This document shows positions 10,527 to 20,063 of a DNA stretch of 39,037 nucleotides, piece by piece; position 1 is the stretch's first letter; every line of letters begins with the position of its first letter. The DNA is from Phenylobacterium sp. (GTDB lineage Bacteria > Pseudomonadota > Alphaproteobacteria > Caulobacterales > Caulobacteraceae), in NCBI RefSeq assembly GCF_028290885.1, contig NZ_JAQGIZ010000036.1:1-39037 (forward strand), given 5' to 3'. A program made the position numbers and the translations under genes. A model generated the notes under the pieces. The model ran no database searches, had not been told where the DNA came from, and was given only the letters and a program-made list of their open reading frames with translations.

Positions 10527-10850
10527 TCACTCCGGCGAATTGCCGCCGTTGATCCGCCCGAACCGGCGCGCCAGGAAGAGCGCGAGGAGCAGCACGCCCA
10601 GGCCTGCCGCGGCGGCATGTTCCGGCGACCTTGGATCGAAGGCGCCCACCCAGGCGATCAGGCCATAGCCGACGGCCAGGTTGGCAAACCCCCACAGCAC
10701 GTTGACGGTCGAGGACGACAAGCCCTCTCCCGGCGGTTTGGCGAACGGGCTCTGGAACGGCCGCCCCATCAGGCCGCTGACCAGGTGCGGCGTGGCGTTC
10801 GCCAGGACGGCGCCCGCGAACACGTAGGCGACGTCGGGGAGCGGGGTCAT
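10527..10850 (-). CDS. Small membrane protein of unknown function
   Basis: A 107-residue protein with three likely membrane segments: about 8-24 (VAYVFAGAVLANATPHL), 49-68 (NVLWGFANLAVGYGLIAWVG) and 79-95. The C-terminus is basic. I recognise no family with confidence. It converges on the ferredoxin gene with 21 bases between the stops, and a short GC hairpin (10515-10528) covers the junction. Start chosen at the first ATG of the frame. Confidence 0.65.
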   Translation of the reverse strand: MTPLPDVAYVFAGAVLANATPHLVSGLMGRPFQSPFAKPPGEGLSSSTVNVLWGFANLAVGYGLIAWVGAFDPRSPEHAAAAGLGVLLLALFLARRFGRINGGNSPE

Positions 10851-10903
10851 CGCGAGGGTCCTTTTCCGAGACGTCGACAGGCCCGAGCGGCGAGCGCGCG
10901 GCC

Positions 10904-11113
10904 TCAGGCTTTGTCGTACTTGAAGCTGACGGCGAGCTTGACCCTGAAGGCCTCGATCTTTCCGTCGGGCGTCAAGGTGATGTCAAGCTTGGACACCTCC
11001 GCGACCCGCAGGTCCCGCAGCGAACCCGCCGTGGCGGCAAGCGCCTCCTTGGCGGCCTCTTCCCAGCTCGTCGGGCTCGTTCCAATGACGTCGGTGACCC
11101 GGTAGACGCTCAT
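10904..11113 (-). CDS. Dodecin family flavin-binding protein
   Basis: A 69-residue dodecin, a small protein that forms a hollow dodecamer storing riboflavin, FMN or related flavins. The family signature is clear: VIGTSPTSWEEAAKEAL, then LRDLRVAEVSKLD and the closing VKLAVSFKYDKA. An AGGGAGAA ribosome site precedes the ATG. It is divergent from the hybrid kinase gene, with 218 bases between. A TTGACC upstream (around 11168-11173, minus strand) could be part of its promoter. Confidence 0.93.
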   Translation of the reverse strand: MSVYRVTDVIGTSPTSWEEAAKEALAATAGSLRDLRVAEVSKLDITLTPDGKIEAFRVKLAVSFKYDKA

Positions 11114-11331
11114 CCGGCTTCTCCCTGTTCAGCCCCCGCTCAAGCTGTCACCACAAACCGACGTTAGGTCAACAGGTGTGGGGGCGCCTCCAGATCCTCC
11201 CCCAGGGCAAAGCCCGATCATCTGCCGCCTCAGCGCAGCGCCTCGACCGCCCCCCACGAACCGTTAACGGGATCGCCAGGATGCGCTGATATCCCAGGAG
11301 CTCAAGTATTGACCTGGAGTTGCTCGCGTTC

Positions 11332-13500
<2,169 letters not shown>

Positions 13501-13525
13501 TCGGGCAGCGCAGCTTTCCCCCGGA

Positions 13526-14578
13526 TCACCGGCCCGTGGTGGGGGGCGCTGCGGGATCGGGGTTGCGTTCCTGGGCGCGGGCGCCGGAGAGCGCGTTGGG
13601 GAGCGAATAGTTGCCCTCGTGGCAGGCGTACTCGTAGATCGGGCCCTTGGCGGGCCGCATCGGCATCTCGGCGCGCCAGGGCTGCTTGAAGTAGGCCGGA
13701 TCGTCGACCGAGAATTGGTAGAGGATCTGGTCCTTGGCGGTGCGGGTGAACCGCTCGGTGAGCTTGCCCTGCGGCGAATAGGTGAAGCCGCCGCCCAGGC
13801 TGCCGACCCCGAAATCCTTCGGGAAGTTGGTGGTCTCGACCACCAGGGTGTCGCCGTCCCACCAGCCGACCGAGTCGCCCATCCAGGGCCGCACGGAGGC
13901 GGGCAGATGGCGGCGGTCGCCCATCCGGATGATCCGCACGTCGTGGTTCATCTCGGTGTGGATGGCCACGTAGCCCGGCGTTTCCACGATCTGGTAGTTG
14001 GCGTTGAACCCGGTGTTCATCATCGGCGGCCCCTCCGGCGAGCCGATGGCCTGCAGGCAACGCTCCTCGGTCGGCCGCCCCTCGGGGCCATCGAAGTCCT
14101 CCTTGACGGCGGCGGCGCGGGCCTTCTTGCCGACGTCGGTGAAGGGGACCCTGCCGTCGGCCGGATCGACGATCCAGGACGAGCGCATCTGACCGTTGAT
14201 GCGCGCCAGGTGCATGTCCATCTCGAGGTAGTCGGACTGCGGCGCCTCCTTGACGACCGGCGGGGCGGGCAGCTTCGGATCGACGAACGGCGCGAGCAGG
14301 TCGCCCACCATCTTCTTGAAGAGGCCCTCCATCATGGCGGCCTCGGCGTCCGTCGCCGCCAGGGCCTTGAAGACCGGCGGTCGCTGGAGGAACGTCAGGG
14401 ACGTGTTCGTCCACAGGCCCTGCAGGTCCGGGGCTCCGAAGCTGGTGCGCGGCGCGCGGTAGGGGCCGGCGTGGGCGCCGCTCGCGGCAAGGACGGCCCC
14501 CGCCGTGATGATCACCGACAGCAGGCCGGCGAGCCAGACCGCCAGGCGCGGCCAGGTTTCTGGAGTCTGGGTTTTCAT
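13526..14578 (-). CDS. Exported protein of unknown function
   Basis: A 350-residue protein with a signal-peptide-like N-terminus (hydrophobic core at about 12-32, then AHAGPYRAP). The mature part has the recurring blocks DLQGLWTNTS, GWWDGDTLVVETTNF, KLTERFTRT and IYEYACHEGNYSL, which I associate with a widespread uncharacterised secreted family of Proteobacteria and Acidobacteria. The ATG at 14578 is chosen because it starts the signal peptide and overlaps the upstream gene by 4 bases (ATGA); a longer frame to 14785 lies over that gene. Second gene of a two-gene operon. Function unknown. Confidence 0.82.
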   Translation of the reverse strand: MKTQTPETWPRLAVWLAGLLSVIITAGAVLAASGAHAGPYRAPRTSFGAPDLQGLWTNTSLTFLQRPPVFKALAATDAEAAMMEGLFKKMVGDLLAPFVDPKLPAPPVVKEAPQSDYLEMDMHLARINGQMRSSWIVDPADGRVPFTDVGKKARAAAVKEDFDGPEGRPTEERCLQAIGSPEGPPMMNTGFNANYQIVETPGYVAIHTEMNHDVRIIRMGDRRHLPASVRPWMGDSVGWWDGDTLVVETTNFPKDFGVGSLGGGFTYSPQGKLTERFTRTAKDQILYQFSVDDPAYFKQPWRAEMPMRPAKGPIYEYACHEGNYSLPNALSGARAQERNPDPAAPPTTGR

Positions 14579-15315
14579 GTCAGGGCCTCGTGGGCTGTGA
14601 GGGCGCTCGCTGCCGGGCTGCGCCGACCCGTGAACCGGACGCGGACCAGCCAGAAGACCATCAGGGCGAGGACGGCGAGCGCCGGCAGGAAGAGATAGGG
14701 CGAGCCGCGCAGGGCGTCCGGCTGGGCTCGCGGTTGGCCGGCGAAGGAGCCCCAGGCGATGAACAGCGCCAGGCACATGCGCCACAGATGCCGCGCGATG
14801 CGCGGGGCGCCGGTCAGGCCACCGCGCCGGATCATGCGGAAGTCCGAAGCGGCGGCGATCGCGGCGACGATGGCGAAGACGTAGCCCAGCTGGGAGGGCT
14901 CGTCGTCGAGAATGCCGCCGGGCATCCGGCCGCCGATCACGGCGAGCGCGAGGAAGGCGGCGGCCATGCCCAGCGCGGCCAGGCAGGCGCCGGCCTCGAA
15001 GCCTCCGACACGCCCCGGCGGGCGCCGCACCACCGCCCAGGCGGTGGCGGTCAAATAGAAGGTGAGCAGCCCCATGACGGCCGAGATCCTGTCCGGGAAA
15101 AGCGGCGCCACGATCGCGGCGATCCCGGACATGGTCAGCATGGAGACGAAGAACACATTGCCGGCCACCCGATGCAGGCGCTCGCCCTTGGGGGCGAACA
15201 GCGCGACGGCGCCGGAGGCCATGCCAAGGCTGGCGCCGCCGATGTGCAGCGCCAGCGCCGTCCCCGCCGCGGCGCGGATCAGGAGCGGGGCGTCCGGGCT
15301 GATGTGAACGATCAT
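14575..15315 (-). CDS. Multi-pass membrane protein, DUF2306-like
   Basis: A 246-residue protein with about seven hydrophobic segments. The N-terminal half has HIGGASLGMASGAVALFAPKG and LHRVAGNVFFVSML, the histidine-containing pattern of the DUF2306 membrane proteins. An AAGGAGG ribosome site lies 9 bases before the ATG at 15315. The stop overlaps the start of the exported-protein gene (ATGA), so the two are probably coupled. The DUF2306 call is by eye and moderate. Confidence 0.75.
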   Translation of the reverse strand: MIVHISPDAPLLIRAAAGTALALHIGGASLGMASGAVALFAPKGERLHRVAGNVFFVSMLTMSGIAAIVAPLFPDRISAVMGLLTFYLTATAWAVVRRPPGRVGGFEAGACLAALGMAAAFLALAVIGGRMPGGILDDEPSQLGYVFAIVAAIAAASDFRMIRRGGLTGAPRIARHLWRMCLALFIAWGSFAGQPRAQPDALRGSPYLFLPALAVLALMVFWLVRVRFTGRRSPAASALTAHEALT

Positions 15316-15397
15316 GTGAGCCAGCCTCCTTGGCCGTCTCGACAGGCTATCTGCGGCGGCGGCTCAGGCCATGACGCCGGGCATCAAAAACCTGACC

Positions 15398-16540
15398 TCA
15401 GGTTTCACGGCCGGCGCCGGCGGCGCGCATCGCGCGCGGGCTCGATCCGGTCCAGCGCTTGAAGGCGCGCGAGAAGGCGGCGGGCTCGGAGAACCCCACC
15501 AGATAGGCCGTCTCGTTCACCGAGACCTTCCGGGCGCCCAGGTAGTCGGCGGCCATCCGGTGGCGCAGCTCGTTCAGCACCCGCTCGAAGGTCACGCCTT
15601 CGGTCTTCAGCTTGCGGAACAGGGTCTGGCGGCTGACGCCCAGCTTGGCGGCGACCACGTCCATGCTCGCATTGCCGGTGTGCAGGATGGGCATCAGCAG
15701 GCTCTCGACGCGGCCCCTGACGGACTTGGAGCCTTCCAGGCTCTTCAAGAGCTCGTCCGCATGCTCGGTCAGGACGCCGAAGGCGTAGCGCGGCAGCCGC
15801 GCGACCCTGTGGCTCGCCCAGGTCTGGTCGATCAGGAAGCCGTTCCGGTCGCTGCCGAAGACGACCGGAGCACGGAATATCCGCTCGTATTCTGTGATGT
15901 GCGGCGGCGCGGCGTGGGTGACATGGACCGCCTTCACGAACGGCGTCTCGTCGAACCGGCGCGGCCCGCAGACCAGCTGGGCGAAGGCGGATTCGGTGAG
16001 CTCGGGGAAGTCGCCGGGGTTCTTGCGGTTGTCGAGCATCCAGAGCCCGCCCCGGTCGACCACGATCCTGAAGCGGTCGCCGGCGCCTTCGTTGTCGGTC
16101 TCGACGATCAGGCGCACGTAGCGGTTCAGCTGGGCGAAGGCCTCCGTCATCGTCTCGGAGGCCTGGCCGATGAGCCCGATGATCGAGACCTCGGCGATGT
16201 CGACCGCCTCGCCGTAATGGAGCGCCAGCGCGCTGTCGCCGGTCAGCGCCTTGGCCGCCTGCATCAGCGCCACATACTTGCGGAAGGGGATGCGGGCGTC
16301 CTGGTCCTGCAGAGTGGCCGGCTGAATCCCCGACCGGTCGAACAGCGCCGCCCGGCTCGCCCCCTTCGAGGCGGCGAACTCGAGCAATCCCCGCGCGTAT
16401 CCTGCCCCGACCGTGGGCTCAGCCATGGCGACGACGTCCTCCAACGGTTCCATTCCGCCCGCCGCCATTGATGCCACAGAATCTCCCGTCGGACGCGGGG
16501 CGGCGGCGGTTGGCCACGGGGTCAGGACAGCGACGGTCAT
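15398..16540 (-). CDS. AraC-family transcriptional regulator (arabinose-binding-type N-domain)
   Basis: A 380-residue regulator of the ArgR/OruR/VirS-like AraC group. The N-terminal 240 residues form the effector domain (blocks ALHYGEAVDIAEVSIIG and LTESAFAQLVCGPRRF). The C-terminal 80 or so carry two helix-turn-helix motifs (VVAAKLGVSRQTLFRKL and ETAYLVGFSEPAAFSRAFKR). The start at 16540 has a GGAGGAG ribosome site 5 bases upstream, although ATGs at 16468 and 16426 are also in frame. It lies 25 bases after the ABC permease gene on the same strand, so read-through is possible. Target and ligand unknown. Confidence 0.88.
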   Translation of the reverse strand: MTVAVLTPWPTAAAPRPTGDSVASMAAGGMEPLEDVVAMAEPTVGAGYARGLLEFAASKGASRAALFDRSGIQPATLQDQDARIPFRKYVALMQAAKALTGDSALALHYGEAVDIAEVSIIGLIGQASETMTEAFAQLNRYVRLIVETDNEGAGDRFRIVVDRGGLWMLDNRKNPGDFPELTESAFAQLVCGPRRFDETPFVKAVHVTHAAPPHITEYERIFRAPVVFGSDRNGFLIDQTWASHRVARLPRYAFGVLTEHADELLKSLEGSKSVRGRVESLLMPILHTGNASMDVVAAKLGVSRQTLFRKLKTEGVTFERVLNELRHRMAADYLGARKVSVNETAYLVGFSEPAAFSRAFKRWTGSSPRAMRAAGAGRET

Positions 16541-16565
16541 GGGGGCTCCTCCGGATGAGGCGGGT

Positions 16566-17498
16566 TCAGATCGGGTCGTTGCGGCGGCGCAACCAGACGC
16601 AGGCGGCGAGGCAGGCGGCGGCGATGACCAGGCCGGCCCACAGCCCAGGCAGACTGAGGAACCGCAGCGGCTCGAGCTGCGACGGATGGGAGATCACGAC
16701 CTTGGCCTGGCCGCCGACGGTGAAGGCTTCGCCGAGGCCGCCCACGAGCCGATACTGCAGCGCCGACCAGAGTTTGTGCGTGTGGAAGGCCAGGAACTCG
16801 AACAGGCAGAGCGCGAGCGGGGGTAGGAAGGCCCACAGGAAGGGCGTGCGCCGAGCCCAGGCGGAGACCAGCAGCAGCCAGCCGCAGAGCGGCGCGGACC
16901 ACAGGGTGAGCGCGACCAGGCCGTAGAGCTCCATCACCCACTGCGCCGCCAGGTCGGGACCGCCCGGGGCGGTCGCCGGCACGCCGTTCGACAAGAGGAT
17001 GACGACGCTCGCCAGCAGGATGACGAGCTGCGTTGCGGTGGCGATCACGAACGCCACCGCAGGCACGACCGCGAGCGGTACGAAGGCCTTGGAGAGCACG
17101 GTGGTGGCGTCCGACACCGGCAGCGACTTCCAGAACAGGATGCTGCGGTCACGGCGCTCGGCGTGCAGGGCGTTGAGCGAATAGAAGATGGCGACGATGA
17201 CCATGGTCATGATGATCGCGCCGGCGGCGAAGTCGTAAGGCTCGGCGATCACCGCCGCCTGCCTGGCCAGCGGCAGCTTGAGGGTCGCAAGCCTGCGCTG
17301 CGGCATGCCGATCGTGCTGAACAGGAAGCCCACCAGCACGACCCCGGCGACGGCCAGCGGCGCGAGGTAGACCGAGCGGTTCTCCCACAGCTCGCGGCGC
17401 ACCGACCAGTAGAAGGGCCGGGTCGCCGACAGGGCGGCGGCCGCGGCGGCGTCGGGTGCGAAGGGCGTCTCGGACATGGCGTTCGATGGGTTGCTCAT
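16566..17498 (-). CDS. ABC-2 type transporter permease
   Basis: A 310-residue integral membrane protein with about six spans: an N-terminal segment after WSVRRELWENRSVYLAPL, a long extracytoplasmic loop, and paired spans near 100-170, 195-250 and the C-terminus. The ERRDRSILFWKSLPVSD loop is the usual cytoplasmic element contacting the ATPase in ABC-2 exporters. Its ATG overlaps the stop of the ATPase gene by 4 bases (ATGA). Third gene of the gntR-ATPase-permease operon. Such YtrA-controlled exporters often respond to cell-envelope stress or antibiotics; substrate unknown. Confidence 0.88.
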   Translation of the reverse strand: MSNPSNAMSETPFAPDAAAAAALSATRPFYWSVRRELWENRSVYLAPLAVAGVVLVGFLFSTIGMPQRRLATLKLPLARQAAVIAEPYDFAAGAIIMTMVIVAIFYSLNALHAERRDRSILFWKSLPVSDATTVLSKAFVPLAVVPAVAFVIATATQLVILLASVVILLSNGVPATAPGGPDLAAQWVMELYGLVALTLWSAPLCGWLLLVSAWARRTPFLWAFLPPLALCLFEFLAFHTHKLWSALQYRLVGGLGEAFTVGGQAKVVISHPSQLEPLRFLSLPGLWAGLVIAAACLAACVWLRRRNDPI

Positions 17499-18370
17499 GC
17501 GGCCACCCCCTGCGCCTTGGCGTGCGGGGCGCCCATCAGGGCGACGAACAGGTCCGCGAGGCCGGGCGTGCGCACCTCGCCGAGCGCGGCCAGGCTGTCG
17601 CGGCCGACCCGGTCGAAGATGAGGATGCTGCGGCCGAACAGCCCGCGCTCGTGGATGGGATTGAGCGCCCGCGCCGCGGCGAGATTCTCAGGCCCCACGA
17701 TCACTTCCAGATAGCGGGACTGGAGGTCCTCCATACTGCTGTCGAGCACGACGCGGCCACGGTCGAGGAACACCACGTCGGTGAGGATGTGCTCGATCTC
17801 GTCCACCTGATGGGTCGACACGACGATGGTTCGGTCGCCGTCGAAGTAGTCGTTCAGCAGGGAATCGTAGAACTGCTTGCGATAGAGCAGGTCCAGGCCC
17901 AGCGTCGGCTCGTCCAGCACCAGCAGCCTTGCGTCGATCGCCATGATCAGGGCGAGATGCAGTTGGGCGACCATGCCCTTCGACAATTCGCGGACCTTGC
18001 TGGCGTGCTTGATCGTCGTCCTGGCCAGGAAGCCTTCCGCCTTGGCGCGATCGAAGCGCGGATGCACGCCGGCGACGTAGTCGAGCGCCTGGCGGACACG
18101 CATCCAGCGCGGCAGCACGGCCACGTCGGCGATGAAGCAGACGTCGCGCATGAGTTGGTCCCGCTCGGCCCAGGGATCGCGCCCCAGGACCTTGAGTTCG
18201 CCCTCGACCTTGGTGAGGCCGAGGATCGCGTTCAGGGCCGTGCTCTTGCCGGCCCCGTTCGGCCCGATGAGGCCGAGGATGCGGCCCTCTTCGACCCGCA
18301 GGTCGACGCCATCCAGCGCGACCGTCGCGCCGTAGGCCTTCCGCAGCCGATGGGCTTCTATGCACGACAT
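17495..18370 (-). CDS. ABC transporter ATP-binding protein
   Basis: A 291-residue ATPase with Walker A GPNGAGKS at 36-43, a signature motif in degenerate form (LSKGM), and Walker B LLVLDEPTLGLD, followed by the H-loop STHQVDE. The C-terminal 70 or so residues form an extension typical of CcmA/YtrB-type exporters. The ATG at 18370 is preferred over the GTG at 18388 because GGGGGAG lies 8 bases before it. It starts 4 bases after the gntR stop and its own stop overlaps the permease start, so expression is coupled. Confidence 0.93.
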   Translation of the reverse strand: MSCIEAHRLRKAYGATVALDGVDLRVEEGRILGLIGPNGAGKSTALNAILGLTKVEGELKVLGRDPWAERDQLMRDVCFIADVAVLPRWMRVRQALDYVAGVHPRFDRAKAEGFLARTTIKHASKVRELSKGMVAQLHLALIMAIDARLLVLDEPTLGLDLLYRKQFYDSLLNDYFDGDRTIVVSTHQVDEIEHILTDVVFLDRGRVVLDSSMEDLQSRYLEVIVGPENLAAARALNPIHERGLFGRSILIFDRVGRDSLAALGEVRTPGLADLFVALMGAPHAKAQGVAA

Positions 18371-18374
18371 GCGT

Positions 18375-18755
18375 TCAACTCCCCCCACGGGTCTTCGACG
18401 GGCGACCGTTGGGTCGCATCAGGTCCTCGGGCGTCAGGCCGAGCCGCTGGATGGTCGCATGGATTTCCGGCCATTGTTCGCTGAGGAACTTCTGGCGCTC
18501 GCCCCGCAGCAGCAGGTCCCGCGCTCCCTCGTTGATGAACATGCCGCGGCCCCGCTTCTTCTCGACAAGCTGTTCGCCCTCGAGCTGTTGGTAGGCCTTG
18601 AGGACCGTCAGCGGATTGACCCGCGACTCCGTCGCGACCGTGCGGACCGACGGCAGCGGATCGCCTTCCGCGAGCAGGCCGTCGAGGATCATGGCGACGA
18701 CCCGGTCCCGAATCTGTCGGTAGATCGGCTGACTGTCGTTCCACTCTGGGTCCAT
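18375..18755 (-). CDS. GntR-family regulator, YtrA subfamily
   Basis: A 126-residue repressor: winged helix-turn-helix at about 8-75 (PIYRQIRDRVVAMILDG, then LPSVRTVATESRVNPLTVLK) and a short C-terminal helical dimerisation tail, the size and form of YtrA proteins. It is the first gene of the ABC operon. A perfect inverted repeat in its promoter (18841-18864) has exactly the GGTG-N16-CACC form reported for YtrA regulators, so autoregulation of the whole operon is likely. Confidence 0.92.
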   Translation of the reverse strand: MDPEWNDSQPIYRQIRDRVVAMILDGLLAEGDPLPSVRTVATESRVNPLTVLKAYQQLEGEQLVEKKRGRGMFINEGARDLLLRGERQKFLSEQWPEIHATIQRLGLTPEDLMRPNGRPSKTRGGS

Positions 18756-18840
18756 GTTCCGTCCCGAAACGCACGCCCTATCGGCATGGCCGCCTCGACC
18801 GCATCGCCCGGCGCCAGCGTCTTCGTCCTATCGCCGCATT

Positions 18841-18864
18841 GGTGTTATACCTAACTATAACACC
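18841..18864. promoter_or_regulatory. YtrA-type operator
   Basis: A perfect inverted repeat: GGTGTTATA (18841-18849), 6-base spacer, TATAACACC (18856-18864). The outer bases read GGTG-N16-CACC, the operator form known for YtrA regulators. It lies about 86 bases upstream of the gntR ATG and covers the predicted -10 box. Confidence 0.85.
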
Positions 18865-18871
18865 AGATCAA
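18844..18871 (-). promoter_or_regulatory. gntR-ABC operon promoter
   Basis: On the minus strand, TTGATC (18871-18866), a 16-base spacer, and TATAAC (18849-18844). The operator fills the spacer and the -10 box, so bound repressor would block RNA polymerase directly. Confidence 0.65.
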
Positions 18872-19057
18872 GTGCAAGCGTTTTTGGGATCGTCCGGCGG
18901 GACGCGCGGCCGCCCTCCTAGGCCTATTCAGTGAATGCAGCTCAGCTTAGGCCGCCGGAGGTTGTCCGCTCGGCGGTGATGAGCGCGGGGGCCGGAATGG
19001 TCCGGGTCGGTCAGCACCGGCTGAGCCAGGGCGCTGCCGCGGGGTGACGGAATGGGA
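18872..19057. other. Intergenic stretch without recognisable gene
   Basis: Together with 18756-18871 this makes a 302-base gap between gntR and the PEP-CTERM gene. The gntR side holds the operator, promoter and leader. From 18872 to 19057 I see no convincing reading frame with a ribosome site, no strong hairpin, and no RNA gene. Confidence 0.5.
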
Positions 19058-19909
19058 TCAGGCGAGCGCGCCGGACGGGCTGCGCCGGCGTCGGCGCAGG
19101 GCCGCCCCGGTTGCGGCGAAGCCGGCCAGCAGCATCGTCCAGGTCGCCGGCTCCGGTATGCCGCCACCGCCGCCATCACCGCCTGGCAGGCTGCCGCCGC
19201 CCGAGGGTGAGAAGCGCGTGTCCGACAGCGCCACCGTGAAGTCGAACACCATTGGCGTGGTGAAGCTGTAGACCGGGACCGCGCGGTCCGGCGTTAGGTT
19301 GGTCAGCGTGACCGGGCTCGCGGTGGAGGCGGTGATCTGCAGGTAGAGCGGGACCGACGGCAGGGTGATCAGGCCGGAGGTGGCGTACTGGTCGAGGTCG
19401 AACTCAATGGTCGCCGTGCTCGACCCTGGCGTGGCGTAGATGCTGAAGGCGTCGAAGTTGCCGCCGCCGCCGAGCAGGCTGGGTCCGACGCCGTACGGGG
19501 CGGCCAGGATGTCGACGTTGCCGTAGCCCTCGAAGTGCTCGTAGGAGCCGCCCGGGGCGACCCCTTGCGTGGTGGTCTGCGGATAGATCAGCGGATCTTG
19601 CAGATAGCTCCAGGGCGAGCCGCCGATCGCGAAGTTGAACGTGCCCAGGGCTGAGCCGTCGGCGGCGGTGGCGGTGATGCAGCTGGAGCACCCGCCCCTG
19701 AACACCACGCCGTAGTAGTTGAACGAGAAGCCGTTGAAGAGCTGGTCGTTGAGCGAGAACGTGCTGCCCGCCGAGGCCGTGCCGGTGAAATAGGTGGTGG
19801 CCTCCGCCAGGCCCGGGAGGCCGAGCGCGATGGCTGCGGCCGCGGCCGCCAGGCGCGCGCGCCCACGGGAGATGTTGGACCGGCTCGCGGAGATTGCGAC
19901 TGAGTTCAT
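19058..19909 (-). CDS. PEPxxWA-CTERM sorting domain protein
   Basis: A 283-residue exported protein. The N-terminus has basic residues then a hydrophobic stretch (LAAAAAAIALGLPGLAEA). The C-terminus is the sorting signal IPEPATWTMLLAGFAATGAA followed by a run of arginines, the alphaproteobacterial form of PEP-CTERM processed by an exosortase. Before it is a Gly-rich linker. The middle is Ser/Thr/Gly-rich beta-type sequence with a paired cysteine motif (CSSC). An AAGGGGG ribosome site precedes the ATG. Probably anchored transiently and released to the surface or matrix. No exosortase gene is in the window. Confidence 0.88.
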   Translation of the reverse strand: MNSVAISASRSNISRGRARLAAAAAAIALGLPGLAEATTYFTGTASAGSTFSLNDQLFNGFSFNYYGVVFRGGCSSCITATAADGSALGTFNFAIGGSPWSYLQDPLIYPQTTTQGVAPGGSYEHFEGYGNVDILAAPYGVGPSLLGGGGNFDAFSIYATPGSSTATIEFDLDQYATSGLITLPSVPLYLQITASTASPVTLTNLTPDRAVPVYSFTTPMVFDFTVALSDTRFSPSGGGSLPGGDGGGGGIPEPATWTMLLAGFAATGAALRRRRRSPSGALA

Positions 19910-20035
19910 GACAGGGACCCCCTTCAGGTTACATGGAGGGCCCTCGATCGGTCGCCCTCGCCGGCAAGGTGCCGGTCCCGGGCGCCGGGAGTCCTAAAGC
20001 CGAGCTCAAGGAATCCTTAAGGTTTGGAAAAGGTT

Positions 20036-20063
20036 TGCCCGCCCCCAGCGCCGGCGGGGGCTA
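20036..20063 (-). terminator. Hairpin at the divL 3' end
   Basis: A GC-rich inverted repeat (GCCCCC and GGGGGC arms about 9 bases apart) begins at the divL stop codon, reading on the minus strand. No clean T run follows. Plausible terminator or 3'-end stabiliser. Confidence 0.4.

Noticed and set aside
10515-10528. GAGGCG-CT-CGCCTC hairpin as a firm bidirectional terminator
   Set aside because: The stem is only 5-6 bp with a minimal loop and no T run on either side; kept only as a remark.
13619-14698. A 359-codon plus-strand frame opposite the exported-protein gene
   Set aside because: Composition is typical of antisense frames in GC-rich DNA, while the opposite frame has a signal peptide and family motifs.
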